Shown in pieces: positions 24,726 through 33,561 of a DNA stretch of 64,000 nt. Made by a program: the position numbers and the translations under genes. How positions within the stretch are numbered: position 1 is the first letter of the stretch; every line of letters starts with the position of its first letter. Under the pieces are notes generated by a model, which was not told where the DNA came from, did no database searches, and was given only the letters and a program-made list of their open reading frames with translations. This stretch comes from DASRVA01 sp050732875 (GTDB lineage Bacteria; Gemmatimonadota; Gemmatimonadetes; JACCXV01; JAHWKZ01). The stretch is from NCBI GenBank assembly GCA_050732875.1, contig JBOHRQ010000006.1, forward strand, positions 6,563 through 70,562, written 5' to 3'.

Positions 24726-24940
24726 AGATCGTCGGGCTCGAGGGGACTCGTACGACCGGCTCGATGTTCTCTGAGGGCCTCGTCCGCAAGCTCTTCCAGT
24801 GCCCTGGAGCTCTTCGCGAACGACGCATCCCAAAGCCCTTCGACCGTCACCTCGATGAGGATCGCCGCTGCGAGCGCGTCTTGTTCGTCGGGCGGGAGCC
24901 TGGACGCTTCCTCGAAAGCTTCCTTCAACTTGCTGGTCAT
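24722..24940 (-). CDS. Antitoxin of RelE/ParE-type module
   Basis: 72 residues, MTSKLKEAFEEASRLPPDEQ, DALAAAILIE and the C-terminal ELADEALREHRAGRTSPLE, typical of short antitoxins that pair with this toxin group. A start at 24970 (ten residues longer) is possible, but the family begins near MTSKL. Its stop overlaps the toxin start. Weak ribosome site. Confidence 0.8.
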   Translation of the reverse strand: MTSKLKEAFEEASRLPPDEQDALAAAILIEVTVEGLWDASFAKSSRALEELADEALREHRAGRTSPLEPDDL

Positions 24941-25096
24941 CGGTAACTCGCTTTCCCCTCGCGACGTCACACGGGGAAGATAGCCCGACGTGGGATTCCT
25001 AGGCCATTGTCAGGATCCCATCGCCTGCCCGTCTGTCAGGTCCAGGCATAGCAGTTCCCGTGCCACCGGGATGACCGTGACCGGCCATACGTCCCA

Positions 25097-25888
25097 TCAA
25101 TCTACCTGGTCGTCTACGCTAACGACCCAATAGATCTCTGTCGCAAGGCCGGGATTTACCGCGTACACGGAGGAAGGAATCGCTCCCAGGTCTCCGCGAG
25201 CGATGACACTTCGAAGCCGGGCGAGAATCACTCCATCCTCAGGCTCCGGTAGAAGCTCGCGCTGGATTATGACCGGCTCGTCCGGCGCTTGGTCCAGATG
25301 AACAAGGACCCTGCGATCTCCTGCCGTAAGCACTACGAGGCCTGCTGTGAATCCTGGTGTCGGTGTTGGTAAAAGTCCCGAGGTCTCGATGGCGAGTCGA
25401 AGATCTTCTTCGGCATCCAGAAACAGGGTGTCAGGCCCGACCCGCGCGATAGCGCTCCACCGAACAGGGCCATAGTCCGGAGAGAGGCCTTGAACCTCCG
25501 GCGGCTCGAAACTCATGGGGCGTTCGAGCAGATCCGCGGGATCGACCGGGACTTCCATCTCGTACTCGTAGTGCACTCCGGGTCCCCTGGGTGGGAAGAT
25601 CGGGTCCGACTCGAGGGAAAACCCCATGATCCTCAGCGTGAGATCCGGGGCAGGTCTTGGCTCTCCGTTCTCCAGGCCGGGACTGAACATGGCCCGGATC
25701 CGCAAGAGGGGCCCGAGCGACCCGAGACTATCCACGTACTCCGCATCCACTTCGAGAATAGCTGGCGCAACGCTCGAAAAGATCGGCCCGGTAATGGGAT
25801 CGGTCGAGCCGTCATCGCACTGCACGGCGACACCGATCGTCACGACCGCCGCCGCCCTCAACCTCAATGACGTCAAGCAGACCCGCAT
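25097..25888 (-). CDS. Hypothetical lipoprotein
   Basis: 263 residues. MRVCLTSLRLRAAAVVTIGV is followed by AVQC, a lipobox, so acylation at Cys about residue 24 is likely. The body is beta-rich without a recognised domain (LRIMGFSLESDPIFPPRGPG, SAIARVGPDTLFLDAEEDLR). The frame is open to 25954 but the first 22 residues would precede the signal. It follows mutS on the same strand (32 bases after its stop). Confidence 0.65.
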   Translation of the reverse strand: MRVCLTSLRLRAAAVVTIGVAVQCDDGSTDPITGPIFSSVAPAILEVDAEYVDSLGSLGPLLRIRAMFSPGLENGEPRPAPDLTLRIMGFSLESDPIFPPRGPGVHYEYEMEVPVDPADLLERPMSFEPPEVQGLSPDYGPVRWSAIARVGPDTLFLDAEEDLRLAIETSGLLPTPTPGFTAGLVVLTAGDRRVLVHLDQAPDEPVIIQRELLPEPEDGVILARLRSVIARGDLGAIPSSVYAVNPGLATEIYWVVSVDDQVD

Positions 25889-25919
25889 CGATCCGGCCCA
25901 CGTGTCCGCTCGCATAAAC

Positions 25920-28694
25920 TCATGACCCCACCGGGTTTCCGCGAAGCCGCTCACGCCAGCGGTAGAGCCAGTCCAACGCCTCGCGGGGGCTCAGCGAGTC
26001 GAGCTCGAGCGAGGCAAACTCCTCCACAAAGGGGTGCGGGCCCGGTTCCGCGAACAGCGTCATCTGATCCTGCGACCGCCGCGCCGGCTCCGGGGCCAGC
26101 GGGCCTGGAGCCAGCGAAGGCACGTGCTCCGAGCTCCACTCCCCCTCCTCGAGGTTGGCGAGGACCTCCTGAGCCCGGCCTATCACCCGGTCCGGCAGCC
26201 CCGCCAGCCGCCCGACGTGGATCCCGTAGCTCCGATCCGAAGGACCGGGGCTGACCCGCTTCACGAACACGATCTCCTCACCGTGCTCCGCGACTTCGAC
26301 CTTGTAGTTCTTCACCCGAGGCAGGATCGACTCCAGCTCCGTAAGCTCATGATAGTGCGTCGCGAACACGGTCAGCGGATGCGCCGGCCCCTCGTGCAGC
26401 CACTCGCTCACCGCCCATGCGATCGCGAGGCCGTCGAACGTCGAGGTCCCGCGGCCGATCTCGTCCAGCAACACAAGCGAGCGGTCAGTTGCGTTGTGGA
26501 GGATGTTCGCTGTCTCAATCATCTCGACGAGGAACGTGGACTGGCCGCGGGCCAGGTTGTCGGAGGCGCCTACGCGGGTGAACAGTCGATCAACGATTCC
26601 GAGATGAGTCTTCCCGGCGGGCACCCACGAGCCCATCTGACCGAGAACGGCGATGAGGCCGATCTGCCGGAGATATGTCGATTTCCCGCTCATGTTGGGA
26701 CCGGTGAGGATGACGATCTGTGTATCCTCGGAGTCGAGCCGGGTGTCATTGGGGACGAATGACTCGCCCTCGAGCCACCGCTCGACAACGGGATGGCGGC
26801 CGCCTTCGATCAACACACCGACCTGGTCCAACATCCTGGGCCGGCTCCAGCCGTTCCGCGCGGCGACGTCTGCCAGCGAAGCCAGCACGTCCACCTCGGC
26901 CAGGGCGTCTGCGGTCGATTGGAGCCGGGCGGCGTGCTCCCCGACCCGCGACCGCACCAGACCGAACAGCTCGGCCTCGCGAGCGGCGATCCGCTCCTCG
27001 GCCCCCAGGATCTCGCTCTCCACTTCCTTGAGCTCGGGGGTCACGTAGCGCTCGCCGGTCGAGATGGTCTGCTTGCGGATCCAGGTCTCGGGGACCTTGG
27101 CGAGGTGGGTCTTCGTGACCTCGAGGTAGTAACCGAACACCTTGTTGAAGCCGACCTTGAGCGATGCGATGCCGGTCCGCTTGCGCTCGGTCGCCTGTAG
27201 CTGCGCGATCCAGTCCTTGCCGTCCCGGCGGGCGCTCCGGTAGCGGTCGAGCTCGGGATCGTGGCCTTCGCGGATGACGGGGCCTTCGCCCAACGTGGCC
27301 GGCGGCTCGTCGACGATGGCCTCGTCGATCAAGGCGACGACCTCGGGATGGCCGACGAGGGCCGACGCCAGCACGGCCCAGCGGTCGCCCGGCACGCCCT
27401 CGGCTCCGTCGAGAACCCCGCGCCCCAATCCTTCGATGATCCCACGCACGACCGGCACCGCACGCAGCGTGTCCCCCAAAGCGACCAGGTCCCGCGGCAC
27501 CGCCCGGCCCGACGCCGCGCGGCCGGCCAGCCGCTCCAGGTCATGCACCCCGTCAAGTGCGCCAAAAAGCTTCTCGCGCGCGACCCCGTCCTCGACCAGC
27601 GCCTCGATCGCCAGCTGCCGCTCGACGATGCGGGCCCGATCGGTAAGCGGCCGCGCTACCCACTGGCGGATCCTCCGAGCCCCCGGCGCAGTCCGCGTCC
27701 GGTCGATCACACCGAGCAATGTCGCGGCCTTTCCGCCGTCACGCAGTGGCTCCAGGATCTCGAGATTGGCGAGCGTGGCGTCGTCGATCGCCATGTGCTC
27801 GGCGCCGACCAGCGGCCGGGGTGGTCGGAGACCGGCGATGGCCCCCGGCTGGACCTCCTCGACGTACTGGACGATCGCGCCGCCGGCGCCGATCCCGATC
27901 GCGAAGTCGCGGAGCCCGAACCCGTCCAGGCCGGAGACTCCGAAGCGGCGGCAGAGGTCGGCCCGGGCGTTCTCGATCTCGAACCTCCAGCCATCGCGGA
28001 AGGAGACAGGAAGGTCGGGTCGCCATTCCTTGACAGGGTCGAGCGCGCGCGGGGCGGCGATCAGATCGGCCGCGACGCCCACGTCCGGGCCGGCGACATC
28101 TCCCCGCCACTCGCGAGGGACCAGGAGCTCGGCGGGCGAAAGACGCTTGATCTCGGCCACCACCTGGTCGGCGGCGGGCTCGGCGACGCCGAACTCGCCG
28201 GTCGAGCAGTCGATCCAGGCGAGGCCAATCCGGTCGGTGTCCTGGCGCCCGCCGCCGCCCCCGCCGCTGCGAGCCGCCCCCCGCAGAGCCGTCACCGCCA
28301 CGAGCCACGTGTTCCGCTCGCGATCCAGCATCGCCTCGTCGAGTGGAGTCCCCGGAGTCACGACCTCGATCACGCCGCGCTCGACGATCCCCTTGGCCTG
28401 GGACGGGTCCTCGAGCTGCTCGCAGATCGCGACCTTGAAGCCCTTCTCGACCAGCTTCCGGACGTAGCCGTCGGCGGCCTTGATGGGGACGCCGGCCAGC
28501 GGCACCTCGGCCGCCGCGCCGTTATTGCGCGAGGTCAGGGTGAGCCCCAGGACGCGCGCGGCCGTGACCGCGTCGTCGTAGAACATCTCGTAGAAGTCGC
28601 CCATCCGGAAGAAGAGGATCGCGTCCCGGTGCTGCGCCTTGATCCCCGAGTACTGGCGCATGAGCGGGGTACCTGATCGGGTTCTGGGGCTCAT
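25920..28694 (-). CDS. mutS: DNA mismatch repair protein MutS
   Basis: 924 residues. The mismatch-binding F-x-E motif lies in FFRMGDFYEMFYDDA (about 28-42). Connector, lever and clamp domains follow, then the ATPase with Walker A TGPNMSGKSTYLRQ (about 661), DEIGRGTSTFDG (about 740) and FATHYHELT. The C-terminal about 60 residues (LELDSLSPREALDWLYRW) are the MutS tetramer/helix extension. It recognises mispairs and recruits MutL. Start ATG 28694 gives the conserved TPLMRQYSGIKAQHRD; the upstream extension does not belong to the family. Confidence 0.97.
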   Translation of the reverse strand: MSPRTRSGTPLMRQYSGIKAQHRDAILFFRMGDFYEMFYDDAVTAARVLGLTLTSRNNGAAAEVPLAGVPIKAADGYVRKLVEKGFKVAICEQLEDPSQAKGIVERGVIEVVTPGTPLDEAMLDRERNTWLVAVTALRGAARSGGGGGGRQDTDRIGLAWIDCSTGEFGVAEPAADQVVAEIKRLSPAELLVPREWRGDVAGPDVGVAADLIAAPRALDPVKEWRPDLPVSFRDGWRFEIENARADLCRRFGVSGLDGFGLRDFAIGIGAGGAIVQYVEEVQPGAIAGLRPPRPLVGAEHMAIDDATLANLEILEPLRDGGKAATLLGVIDRTRTAPGARRIRQWVARPLTDRARIVERQLAIEALVEDGVAREKLFGALDGVHDLERLAGRAASGRAVPRDLVALGDTLRAVPVVRGIIEGLGRGVLDGAEGVPGDRWAVLASALVGHPEVVALIDEAIVDEPPATLGEGPVIREGHDPELDRYRSARRDGKDWIAQLQATERKRTGIASLKVGFNKVFGYYLEVTKTHLAKVPETWIRKQTISTGERYVTPELKEVESEILGAEERIAAREAELFGLVRSRVGEHAARLQSTADALAEVDVLASLADVAARNGWSRPRMLDQVGVLIEGGRHPVVERWLEGESFVPNDTRLDSEDTQIVILTGPNMSGKSTYLRQIGLIAVLGQMGSWVPAGKTHLGIVDRLFTRVGASDNLARGQSTFLVEMIETANILHNATDRSLVLLDEIGRGTSTFDGLAIAWAVSEWLHEGPAHPLTVFATHYHELTELESILPRVKNYKVEVAEHGEEIVFVKRVSPGPSDRSYGIHVGRLAGLPDRVIGRAQEVLANLEEGEWSSEHVPSLAPGPLAPEPARRSQDQMTLFAEPGPHPFVEEFASLELDSLSPREALDWLYRWRERLRGNPVGS

Positions 28695-28786
28695 CCGACT
28701 CCAGACAAGGTCTGAAACGCGTTCGCTGACCGGTTCGTAGAATCCATCATTCCTCTCTGACACCCGCCAGCCATGGGAGCGAACAC

Positions 28787-29602
28787 GTGATCGTCCTGCC
28801 AATCGTCCTGACCAGCACGCTGATCCTGGGCCCCGAAACGACCACGGCGACCGCGCCCGACACGCTGATCGACGTCGGCGGGTACGCGCTCCACTTCGAG
28901 GTCCGGGAAGGCATGCGCCCCGTCTCGATCGCCCTCGAGGCCGGAGGCGGATCCAACGCCTCGTCGTGGGCGACCGTCCCCGACTCGCTCGCCCGGCAGA
29001 CCGGCGCGACCGTCGTGACCTACGATCGGGCGGGCCTGGGCGGGAGCGATCTGGGACCGCCCGACCTCACTCCGGAGGACGAGGTCCGGGACCTGCACGA
29101 GGCCCTCGACAAACTCGGGACCCCTCCTCGGACGATCCTCGTGGCCACCTCTTACGGCGGGATGCTGGCCCTCCTCCACGCCGCGCTCTATCCCGATTAC
29201 GTCGTCGGGCTCGTCCTCGTGGATCCCATGAACCCGATCTTCGTCCAGGAGACGGGCGACTTCGTTCAGTCGACCGTTCCCGACATCGCCGAGCCCGGGA
29301 ACGACCGCGAGCGGGTCGTCGTCCGGATGAAGCGGACCTTCGACGACCTGACGGCCCGAACCGCGGAGATCGAGCCGGGCCTGGCGCTCCCGATGATCGT
29401 CCTCACGGCAGGCGATCCCTGGTGGGGCGATGCGGAGATCGACCGCGCGTGGCGCCGAAGCCACGAGGTCATCGTCGGCCGCTCGTCCGACCGGGAGCTC
29501 GTGGTCGCCGAGGGCTCCGACCACGACGTGCCGGAGGAGCGGCCCGACCTGATCGTGGCCGCGGTGAAACGGCTCCTGACCAGGGTCGACGGGAGCGAGT
29601 AG
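28787..29602 (+). CDS. Alpha/beta hydrolase
   Basis: 271 residues from GTG 28787. VPDSLARQTGATVVTYDRAG, the nucleophile elbow ATSYGGMLALL (serine about residue 122), VLVDPMNP, an acid in LTAGDPWWGD and the histidine in GSDHDVPEERP form the triad. The N-terminus (IVLPIVLTSTLILGPETT) may be a signal peptide or anchor. Substrate unknown. It is divergent from mutS, with 92 bases between them. Confidence 0.85.
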   Translation: MIVLPIVLTSTLILGPETTTATAPDTLIDVGGYALHFEVREGMRPVSIALEAGGGSNASSWATVPDSLARQTGATVVTYDRAGLGGSDLGPPDLTPEDEVRDLHEALDKLGTPPRTILVATSYGGMLALLHAALYPDYVVGLVLVDPMNPIFVQETGDFVQSTVPDIAEPGNDRERVVVRMKRTFDDLTARTAEIEPGLALPMIVLTAGDPWWGDAEIDRAWRRSHEVIVGRSSDRELVVAEGSDHDVPEERPDLIVAAVKRLLTRVDGSE

Positions 29603-29826
29603 GGCGGCTTTCCGGGTCTTCGGGGTCACCGGCGATCCTCGCGCGCGGAAGCGGTCGGCGGCTCTGGGATGGGAGTGTCGTGAGAGCGCGCGTCGCTGGA
29701 CCCGAAGGTACCGGGACCCGGGCGCCGTCGCCAACGGCGTGACCGGCCCTCCGGAGCTGCGGCCCACTCCCTTCGCGACGGCCCGGGTTCCACGGGGCCG
29801 GCTTCACGTTTAAGTTGGCGCCCGGG

Positions 29827-30933
29827 ATGAGTTGGCGGCGAGTCGGCCTGTGTGTTGGCGGTGTGTGGGCTCTCCTGGATCTGGCGACCGGGAATCCCCG
29901 GCCCGCCATGGCGAAGCCCTGCCAAGCAGACGGCGACCCGGGACCGCTGGCCGAGCGGATCGATGCCCATCTCGAGGACTCGGTGAACCGCGGGTTCTCC
30001 GGGGCCGTCCTCGTCGAGCAGCAGGGAGAGATCCTTCTCTGCCAGGGGTACGGCTGGACCGATTCGACCCGCCTTCACCCGATCACGCCCCGGACCCTCT
30101 TTTTCATCGCCTCGATCACGAAGCAGTTCACCGCCGCCGGGATTCTCCTTCTGGAGGAGGATGGCACCATCGGGCTGTCCGACTCTCTGGGCCGGTTCTT
30201 CCCGACGCTCACCGGGTCGGCCTCCCGGGTCACTCTCCACCAGCTCCTCACCCATTCGGCCGGGCTCACCCAGAACTACATGATGGACGGGATCGTCGAG
30301 CGGGACTCGGCCGTGGCCGCGGTCTTCCGCGACTTCCCGGAAGATCCGGTCCACGACTTCAACTACACGAACGACGCCTACGGCGTCCTGGCGGCGGTGA
30401 TCGAGGTCGTATCCGGCGAGCCCTACGAATCGTTTGTCAGGCGGCGCCTGCTTGAACCCTCCGGCATGGGCGGGACCACGTTCTGGGGCCAGGCTGACGA
30501 CCTCGACGCCACCCGCTTCGCGCAGAAAGCGAGCGAGCGTCCGGAAGAGATGCGGTCTCCCAACTGGGGCTACCGCGGAGCCGCGGGGATCTGGTCGACC
30601 CTTGAGGACCTTTACAGCTGGTACCGGACGGCCTGGCGTGGACCGCTGCTCTCCGAGGAGAGCCGGCGTAGGATGTTCCAGGCGCACGTCCATCTTCCGA
30701 GCGGGACCGGCATCGGGTACGGCTCGTTCACCTCACCCGCCCCTCGCGGGACGGTCGAACTCTGGGCTCGGGGCACTGAGGATTTCGGCCACAACGCCGT
30801 GATCCGGTGGTTCCCCGAGGAGGGGACCCTCGTCATCCTCGTCTCGAACGCGGGCGAGATCGACGGCACGCCGGCGAATCAGCAGATCGGCAACGAGATC
30901 GTGGACATCCTCTTCGAGCAGGATCGCCGCTAG
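29827..30933 (+). CDS. Secreted class C beta-lactamase-fold serine hydrolase
   Basis: 368 residues. Signal peptide MSWRRVGLCVGGVWALLDLA, mature part from about residue 28. The active-site motifs are SITK (FFIASITKQFTAAG), YTN (NYTNDAYGVLAAVIE) and a C-terminal H-x-A region in FGHNAVIRWFPE in place of KTG. These proteins are esterases, D-amino-acid peptidases or carboxypeptidases more often than true beta-lactamases. The 224 bases before it carry no gene that I can recognise. Confidence 0.88.
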   Translation: MSWRRVGLCVGGVWALLDLATGNPRPAMAKPCQADGDPGPLAERIDAHLEDSVNRGFSGAVLVEQQGEILLCQGYGWTDSTRLHPITPRTLFFIASITKQFTAAGILLLEEDGTIGLSDSLGRFFPTLTGSASRVTLHQLLTHSAGLTQNYMMDGIVERDSAVAAVFRDFPEDPVHDFNYTNDAYGVLAAVIEVVSGEPYESFVRRRLLEPSGMGGTTFWGQADDLDATRFAQKASERPEEMRSPNWGYRGAAGIWSTLEDLYSWYRTAWRGPLLSEESRRRMFQAHVHLPSGTGIGYGSFTSPAPRGTVELWARGTEDFGHNAVIRWFPEEGTLVILVSNAGEIDGTPANQQIGNEIVDILFEQDRR

Positions 30934-30961
30934 GAGTCCGCACCCAGTCCCTGCCCGGGCG

Positions 30962-30970
30962 TGGTATAAT
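30962..30970 (+). promoter_or_regulatory. Extended -10 promoter
   Basis: TGGTATAAT is an extended -10 element (TGn plus consensus TATAAT). No good -35 is visible. Transcription would start near 30977 and lead into the membrane protein gene at 31025. Confidence 0.6.
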
Positions 30971-31024
30971 GGTGATCGGGTCCCCGTCCAAAACACGCAA
31001 CCCTCCGAGGGCCAGGAGGATCGG

Positions 31025-31552
31025 ATGCGCTCGAAGACCGGTGCAGGCGTGGTGGCCGGGCTGCTCGCCGGCCTCGTGTACGGAATCGTGATGCAGATGG
31101 TAACGGTGCCGGCGTCGTCGGGGGCCGGGATGCCGATGGGCGAAGGCGGCATGCCGATGTCGGGAGGCGGCCGGATGCCCATGATGGCAATGGTCGCCCA
31201 GGTGGTCCGGTCGGACAGCCTCGTCGTCGGCTGGGTCCTTCTCCTGGTCATGGGCATGGTGATGGGCGCGATCTTCGCGTGGGTGCTGGGCGACCGGGCG
31301 GCCAGGATCGGCGGCGGACTAACCTGGGGGGTGCTCTACGGCATCTTCTGGTGGCTACTCGGCACGCTCATCCTGATGCCGATCCTCCTCGGCATGTCGG
31401 CGTTCGCGCCGCTCACCATGGCATCGATGCGCCCCGGAGCGCTGTGGAGTCTGGCGGCCTATCTCCTCTGCGGACTGATCCTGGGCGCGGTCTTCGCCGG
31501 TCTGTACAGAGGGGAATCCGCGCCCCCGGAACCGGTCCCGCGGACCGTCTAG
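31025..31552 (+). CDS. Hypothetical membrane protein
   Basis: 175 residues, with CCAGGAGGATCGG before the ATG, an excellent ribosome site. Four membrane helices (AGVVAGLLAGLVYGIVMQMV, VVGWVLLLVMGMVMGAIFAW, WGVLYGIFWWLLGTLILMPI, LWSLAAYLLCGLILGAVFAG). The first loop is rich in Gly-Met (MPMGEGGMPMSGGGRMPMM), reminiscent of methionine-rich copper-binding loops, though that is inference. The TGA cyclase gene follows ten bases downstream, so the two may be cotranscribed. Confidence 0.75.
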   Translation: MRSKTGAGVVAGLLAGLVYGIVMQMVTVPASSGAGMPMGEGGMPMSGGGRMPMMAMVAQVVRSDSLVVGWVLLLVMGMVMGAIFAWVLGDRAARIGGGLTWGVLYGIFWWLLGTLILMPILLGMSAFAPLTMASMRPGALWSLAAYLLCGLILGAVFAGLYRGESAPPEPVPRTV

Positions 31553-31561
31553 CAAATTCTC

Positions 31562-32356
31562 ATGCCTCCGAAAATGACCACCGAAGAGATCTGGTCCGCG
31601 TTTCTGACCGGTCCGCTGCTCGGGAAAGTCATCAAAACCCGACGCCGACTCTTCCTGATGTTTCCAGCATCACACCGCTGCAAGAACTGCAATGCCCCCT
31701 TCGATAATCCTGCCGCCTGGCTCATGCCCCTGATCGGTCACGGACGGTACAGGAAGAATCCGCGCTTCTGCAGTTTTTGAATGGCGTTCGCCAATCGGTA
31801 CCCGGGCGGTACCGAGATCGAAATCTCCATGCTCTTCGTCGACGTGCGTGGTTCGACCCACCTGGCGGAGGAGATGACTCCGGCGAGCTTCAGTCAGTTG
31901 ATGAACCGGTTCTACCAGGCGGCGACCGACGTCCTCATCAGGACCGATGCCGTGATCGACAAGCTGGTCGGTGACGAGGTGATCGGCCTCTACCTTCCTC
32001 TCTTCACGGGACCCAACCACGCGCGCCCCGCGGTCCTGGCCGCGCAGGAACTGCTGCTGGCGACCGGGCACGGCGAGGAGGGGGGGCCCTGGCTTCCCAT
32101 CGGCATCGGCGTGCACACGGGCGTGGCGTTCGTCGGCACGGTCGGCGGCGCGGAGGATACGGTCAGCGATATCACCGCGCTGGGCGACAACGTCAACGTG
32201 ACCGCGCGTCTGGCGTCCGTGGCCGCGCCGGGCGAGGCCTTGATCAGCGAGGCATCCTACGCGGCCGGCGGCGTGGACCTCGGAGAGCTGGAGTCGCGCC
32301 GGCTCGAACTGAAGGGTCGAAGCGAGCCGATCTCGGCGCGAGTTCTCCAGGTCTGA
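31562..32356 (+). CDS. Zinc-ribbon class III adenylate cyclase with in-frame TGA (Cys73 position)
   Basis: A single frame of 265 codons is interrupted only by TGA at 31778-31780 (codon 73). Before it, residues 1-72 hold CKNC (40, 43) and KNPRFC (70), the first three cysteines of a C-x2-C...C-x2-C ribbon; the TGA sits exactly where the fourth cysteine belongs. In relatives I recall, this reads FCxFC followed by a PGG segment. After it the same frame gives the cyclase: LFVDVRGST, DKLVGDEVIG, and TALGDNVNVTARLAS with metal aspartates, adenine-selecting Lys and Asp, and catalytic Asn/Arg intact. An 8-bp hairpin (31795-31815) follows the TGA. Possible readings: selenocysteine, a TGC-to-TGA mutation, or termination with restart at the ATG that directly follows the TGA. 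Confidence 0.75.
31795..31815 (+). promoter_or_regulatory. SECIS-like hairpin downstream of in-frame TGA
   Basis: TCGGTACC (31795-31802), loop CGGGC (31803-31807), GGTACCGA (31808-31815): a perfect 8-bp stem with a 5-base loop. The loop begins 22 bases after the TGA and has G at its second position, within the published general limits for bacterial SECIS elements (loop 16-37 bases after the UGA, a G in the first two loop positions). It is coding sequence, so chance is possible. Confidence 0.5.
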
Positions 32357-32408
32357 ATTCCGCTGTCACCAAGGTACTCCCAGTCTACCTCCGCAGACGC
32401 CATCCTCC

Positions 32409-32987
32409 TCATTGTCTGCCGTCCCCGTGCCCCCCGGATTCGCCGAGCAGCTCCTCGAGGACCAGGCGGGTCTTGGGAAGGAGCTGCGTCTCGTCGAAAT
32501 ACCGGGTGACGATCTTCAGCGCCTCCTCTGCCGTCGAGATGTTGAGGTAGCGCAGCAGGTAGCGCACATCGTCCAGGTCGCGGAACTCTTCCCCCAAACG
32601 CATCGAGGCGCACTTCATCGCCAGCAGATAGCCGGGCCGAGCGACGAACACCTGGAGATGGGGGAGCTCCAGGAAGCGATCGAAATCGCCGCGCGGACTG
32701 AGGTAGCCCTTGACCGCGTCGTTCAGCCAGGAGTCTGGCACGCCCGCTCTGGCCGCGACGCGCACGGCCGCTTCACGGATGAGCCGGGTGGGCTTGAACA
32801 GGGCGTCGACGTCCCGGGTTGCGTCGCGAGCGTCGAGCGCGATGCACATGACGGCACCGCCCACGAGGTAGAGCTCGCCTTCGACATCCTGCGTGGCGAG
32901 CTCGGCATCGAGCAGCTCGAACAGGCGATGGATGTCGTCCTTTGTGAGCCTGGTCAAGTGGATCGCCCGATCAAACGCGATCGCCAA
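32409..32987 (-). CDS. Nucleotidyltransferase, toxin-like half of a TA-type pair
   Basis: 192 residues from TTG 32987. The nucleotidyltransferase core is YLVGGAVMCIALDARDATRD then VDALFKP, i.e. the GG-x-V motif and D-x-D. Following helices (PGYLLAMKCASMRLGEEFRD, LDDVRYLLRYLN) match the DUF6036/AbiEii-like group. Such enzymes can modify tRNA or proteins and serve as toxins. The gene overlaps the upstream RHH-like gene by 17 bases, so they form one operon. Confidence 0.85.
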   Translation of the reverse strand: MAIAFDRAIHLTRLTKDDIHRLFELLDAELATQDVEGELYLVGGAVMCIALDARDATRDVDALFKPTRLIREAAVRVAARAGVPDSWLNDAVKGYLSPRGDFDRFLELPHLQVFVARPGYLLAMKCASMRLGEEFRDLDDVRYLLRYLNISTAEEALKIVTRYFDETQLLPKTRLVLEELLGESGGHGDGRQ

Positions 32988-33459
32988 CGGTCGAATCGAC
33001 GAAGATGTTGCGGCGCTTGAACGCGACTGGAGACTCCCGCAGGAGGTGGGGCCTCAGGCTGCTGAACGGTACGGCGAAATGCGGCTCCTCGAGCGGCTCC
33101 ACGTCACCCGCCCATGGCGGTGGAACCTCTCCCTTCTGACACGCAGCGTGCTCGACCATGGCGGCTACGTAGTTCCGCAAGAAGGGAGACATGCCATTTA
33201 GATCGACATCGGCGACGGCATCCCCAAACTCTGCAGACGTCAGTCCGGACAGAAAATCGTTCAGTTCGGCGAGCGCGAAGCGGTGGTCACCCCCGTCGCG
33301 CAGCGCATGAAGGATCTCGTTTAACCGGGGCCGAGCCGTCGGCAGCACCCGTGAGAGCACATAGCTCGACACGTCCGTCCCGGCACGACGGGCCAGGCGC
33401 TTGAGGGCGGCCTTCTGGGCCGGCGTGACGCGGATCTGAAGCTGCTGGGACTTGGCCAT
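32971..33459 (-). CDS. RHH-like antitoxin/regulator of nucleotidyltransferase pair
   Basis: 162 residues. The N-terminus MAKSQQLQIRVTPAQKAALK then RLARRAGTDVSSYVLSRVLP looks like a ribbon-helix-helix of the DUF1778/MetJ-Arc type. The C-terminus HLLRESPVAFKRRNIFVDST is a conserved tail seen in proteins paired with these nucleotidyltransferases. No Shine-Dalgarno; the predicted transcription start falls at the GTG-ATG, so the message is probably leaderless. It presumably represses its own promoter at the palindrome 33492-33513. Confidence 0.8.
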   Translation of the reverse strand: MAKSQQLQIRVTPAQKAALKRLARRAGTDVSSYVLSRVLPTARPRLNEILHALRDGGDHRFALAELNDFLSGLTSAEFGDAVADVDLNGMSPFLRNYVAAMVEHAACQKGEVPPPWAGDVEPLEEPHFAVPFSSLRPHLLRESPVAFKRRNIFVDSTVGDRV

Positions 33460-33468
33460 CACACCGGG

Positions 33469-33513
33469 AGGATATCGAACGAGGTTCTGCCTGTCAATAC
33501 AAATGTATTGACA
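33469..33513 (-). promoter_or_regulatory. Promoter and palindromic operator of RHH/nucleotidyltransferase operon
   Basis: TTGACA (33492-33497), 17 bases, TATCCT (33469-33474) on the minus strand, close to consensus. The -35 box lies inside a perfect 22-bp inverted repeat: TGTCAATACA (33492-33501), AA, and its exact reverse complement (33504-33513). Repression by the RHH protein is the natural reading. Confidence 0.82.
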
Positions 33514-33561
33514 CAGTAACCCACGCTGGCTTGAAGACCCAGCCTTGCGCTGGCGAGTACG

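Noticed and set aside
24971..25096. Possible gene remnant between the RelE-type module and the lipoprotein gene
   Set aside because: A minus-strand stretch of about 25 codons can be read but matches nothing I can name. Treated as intergenic.
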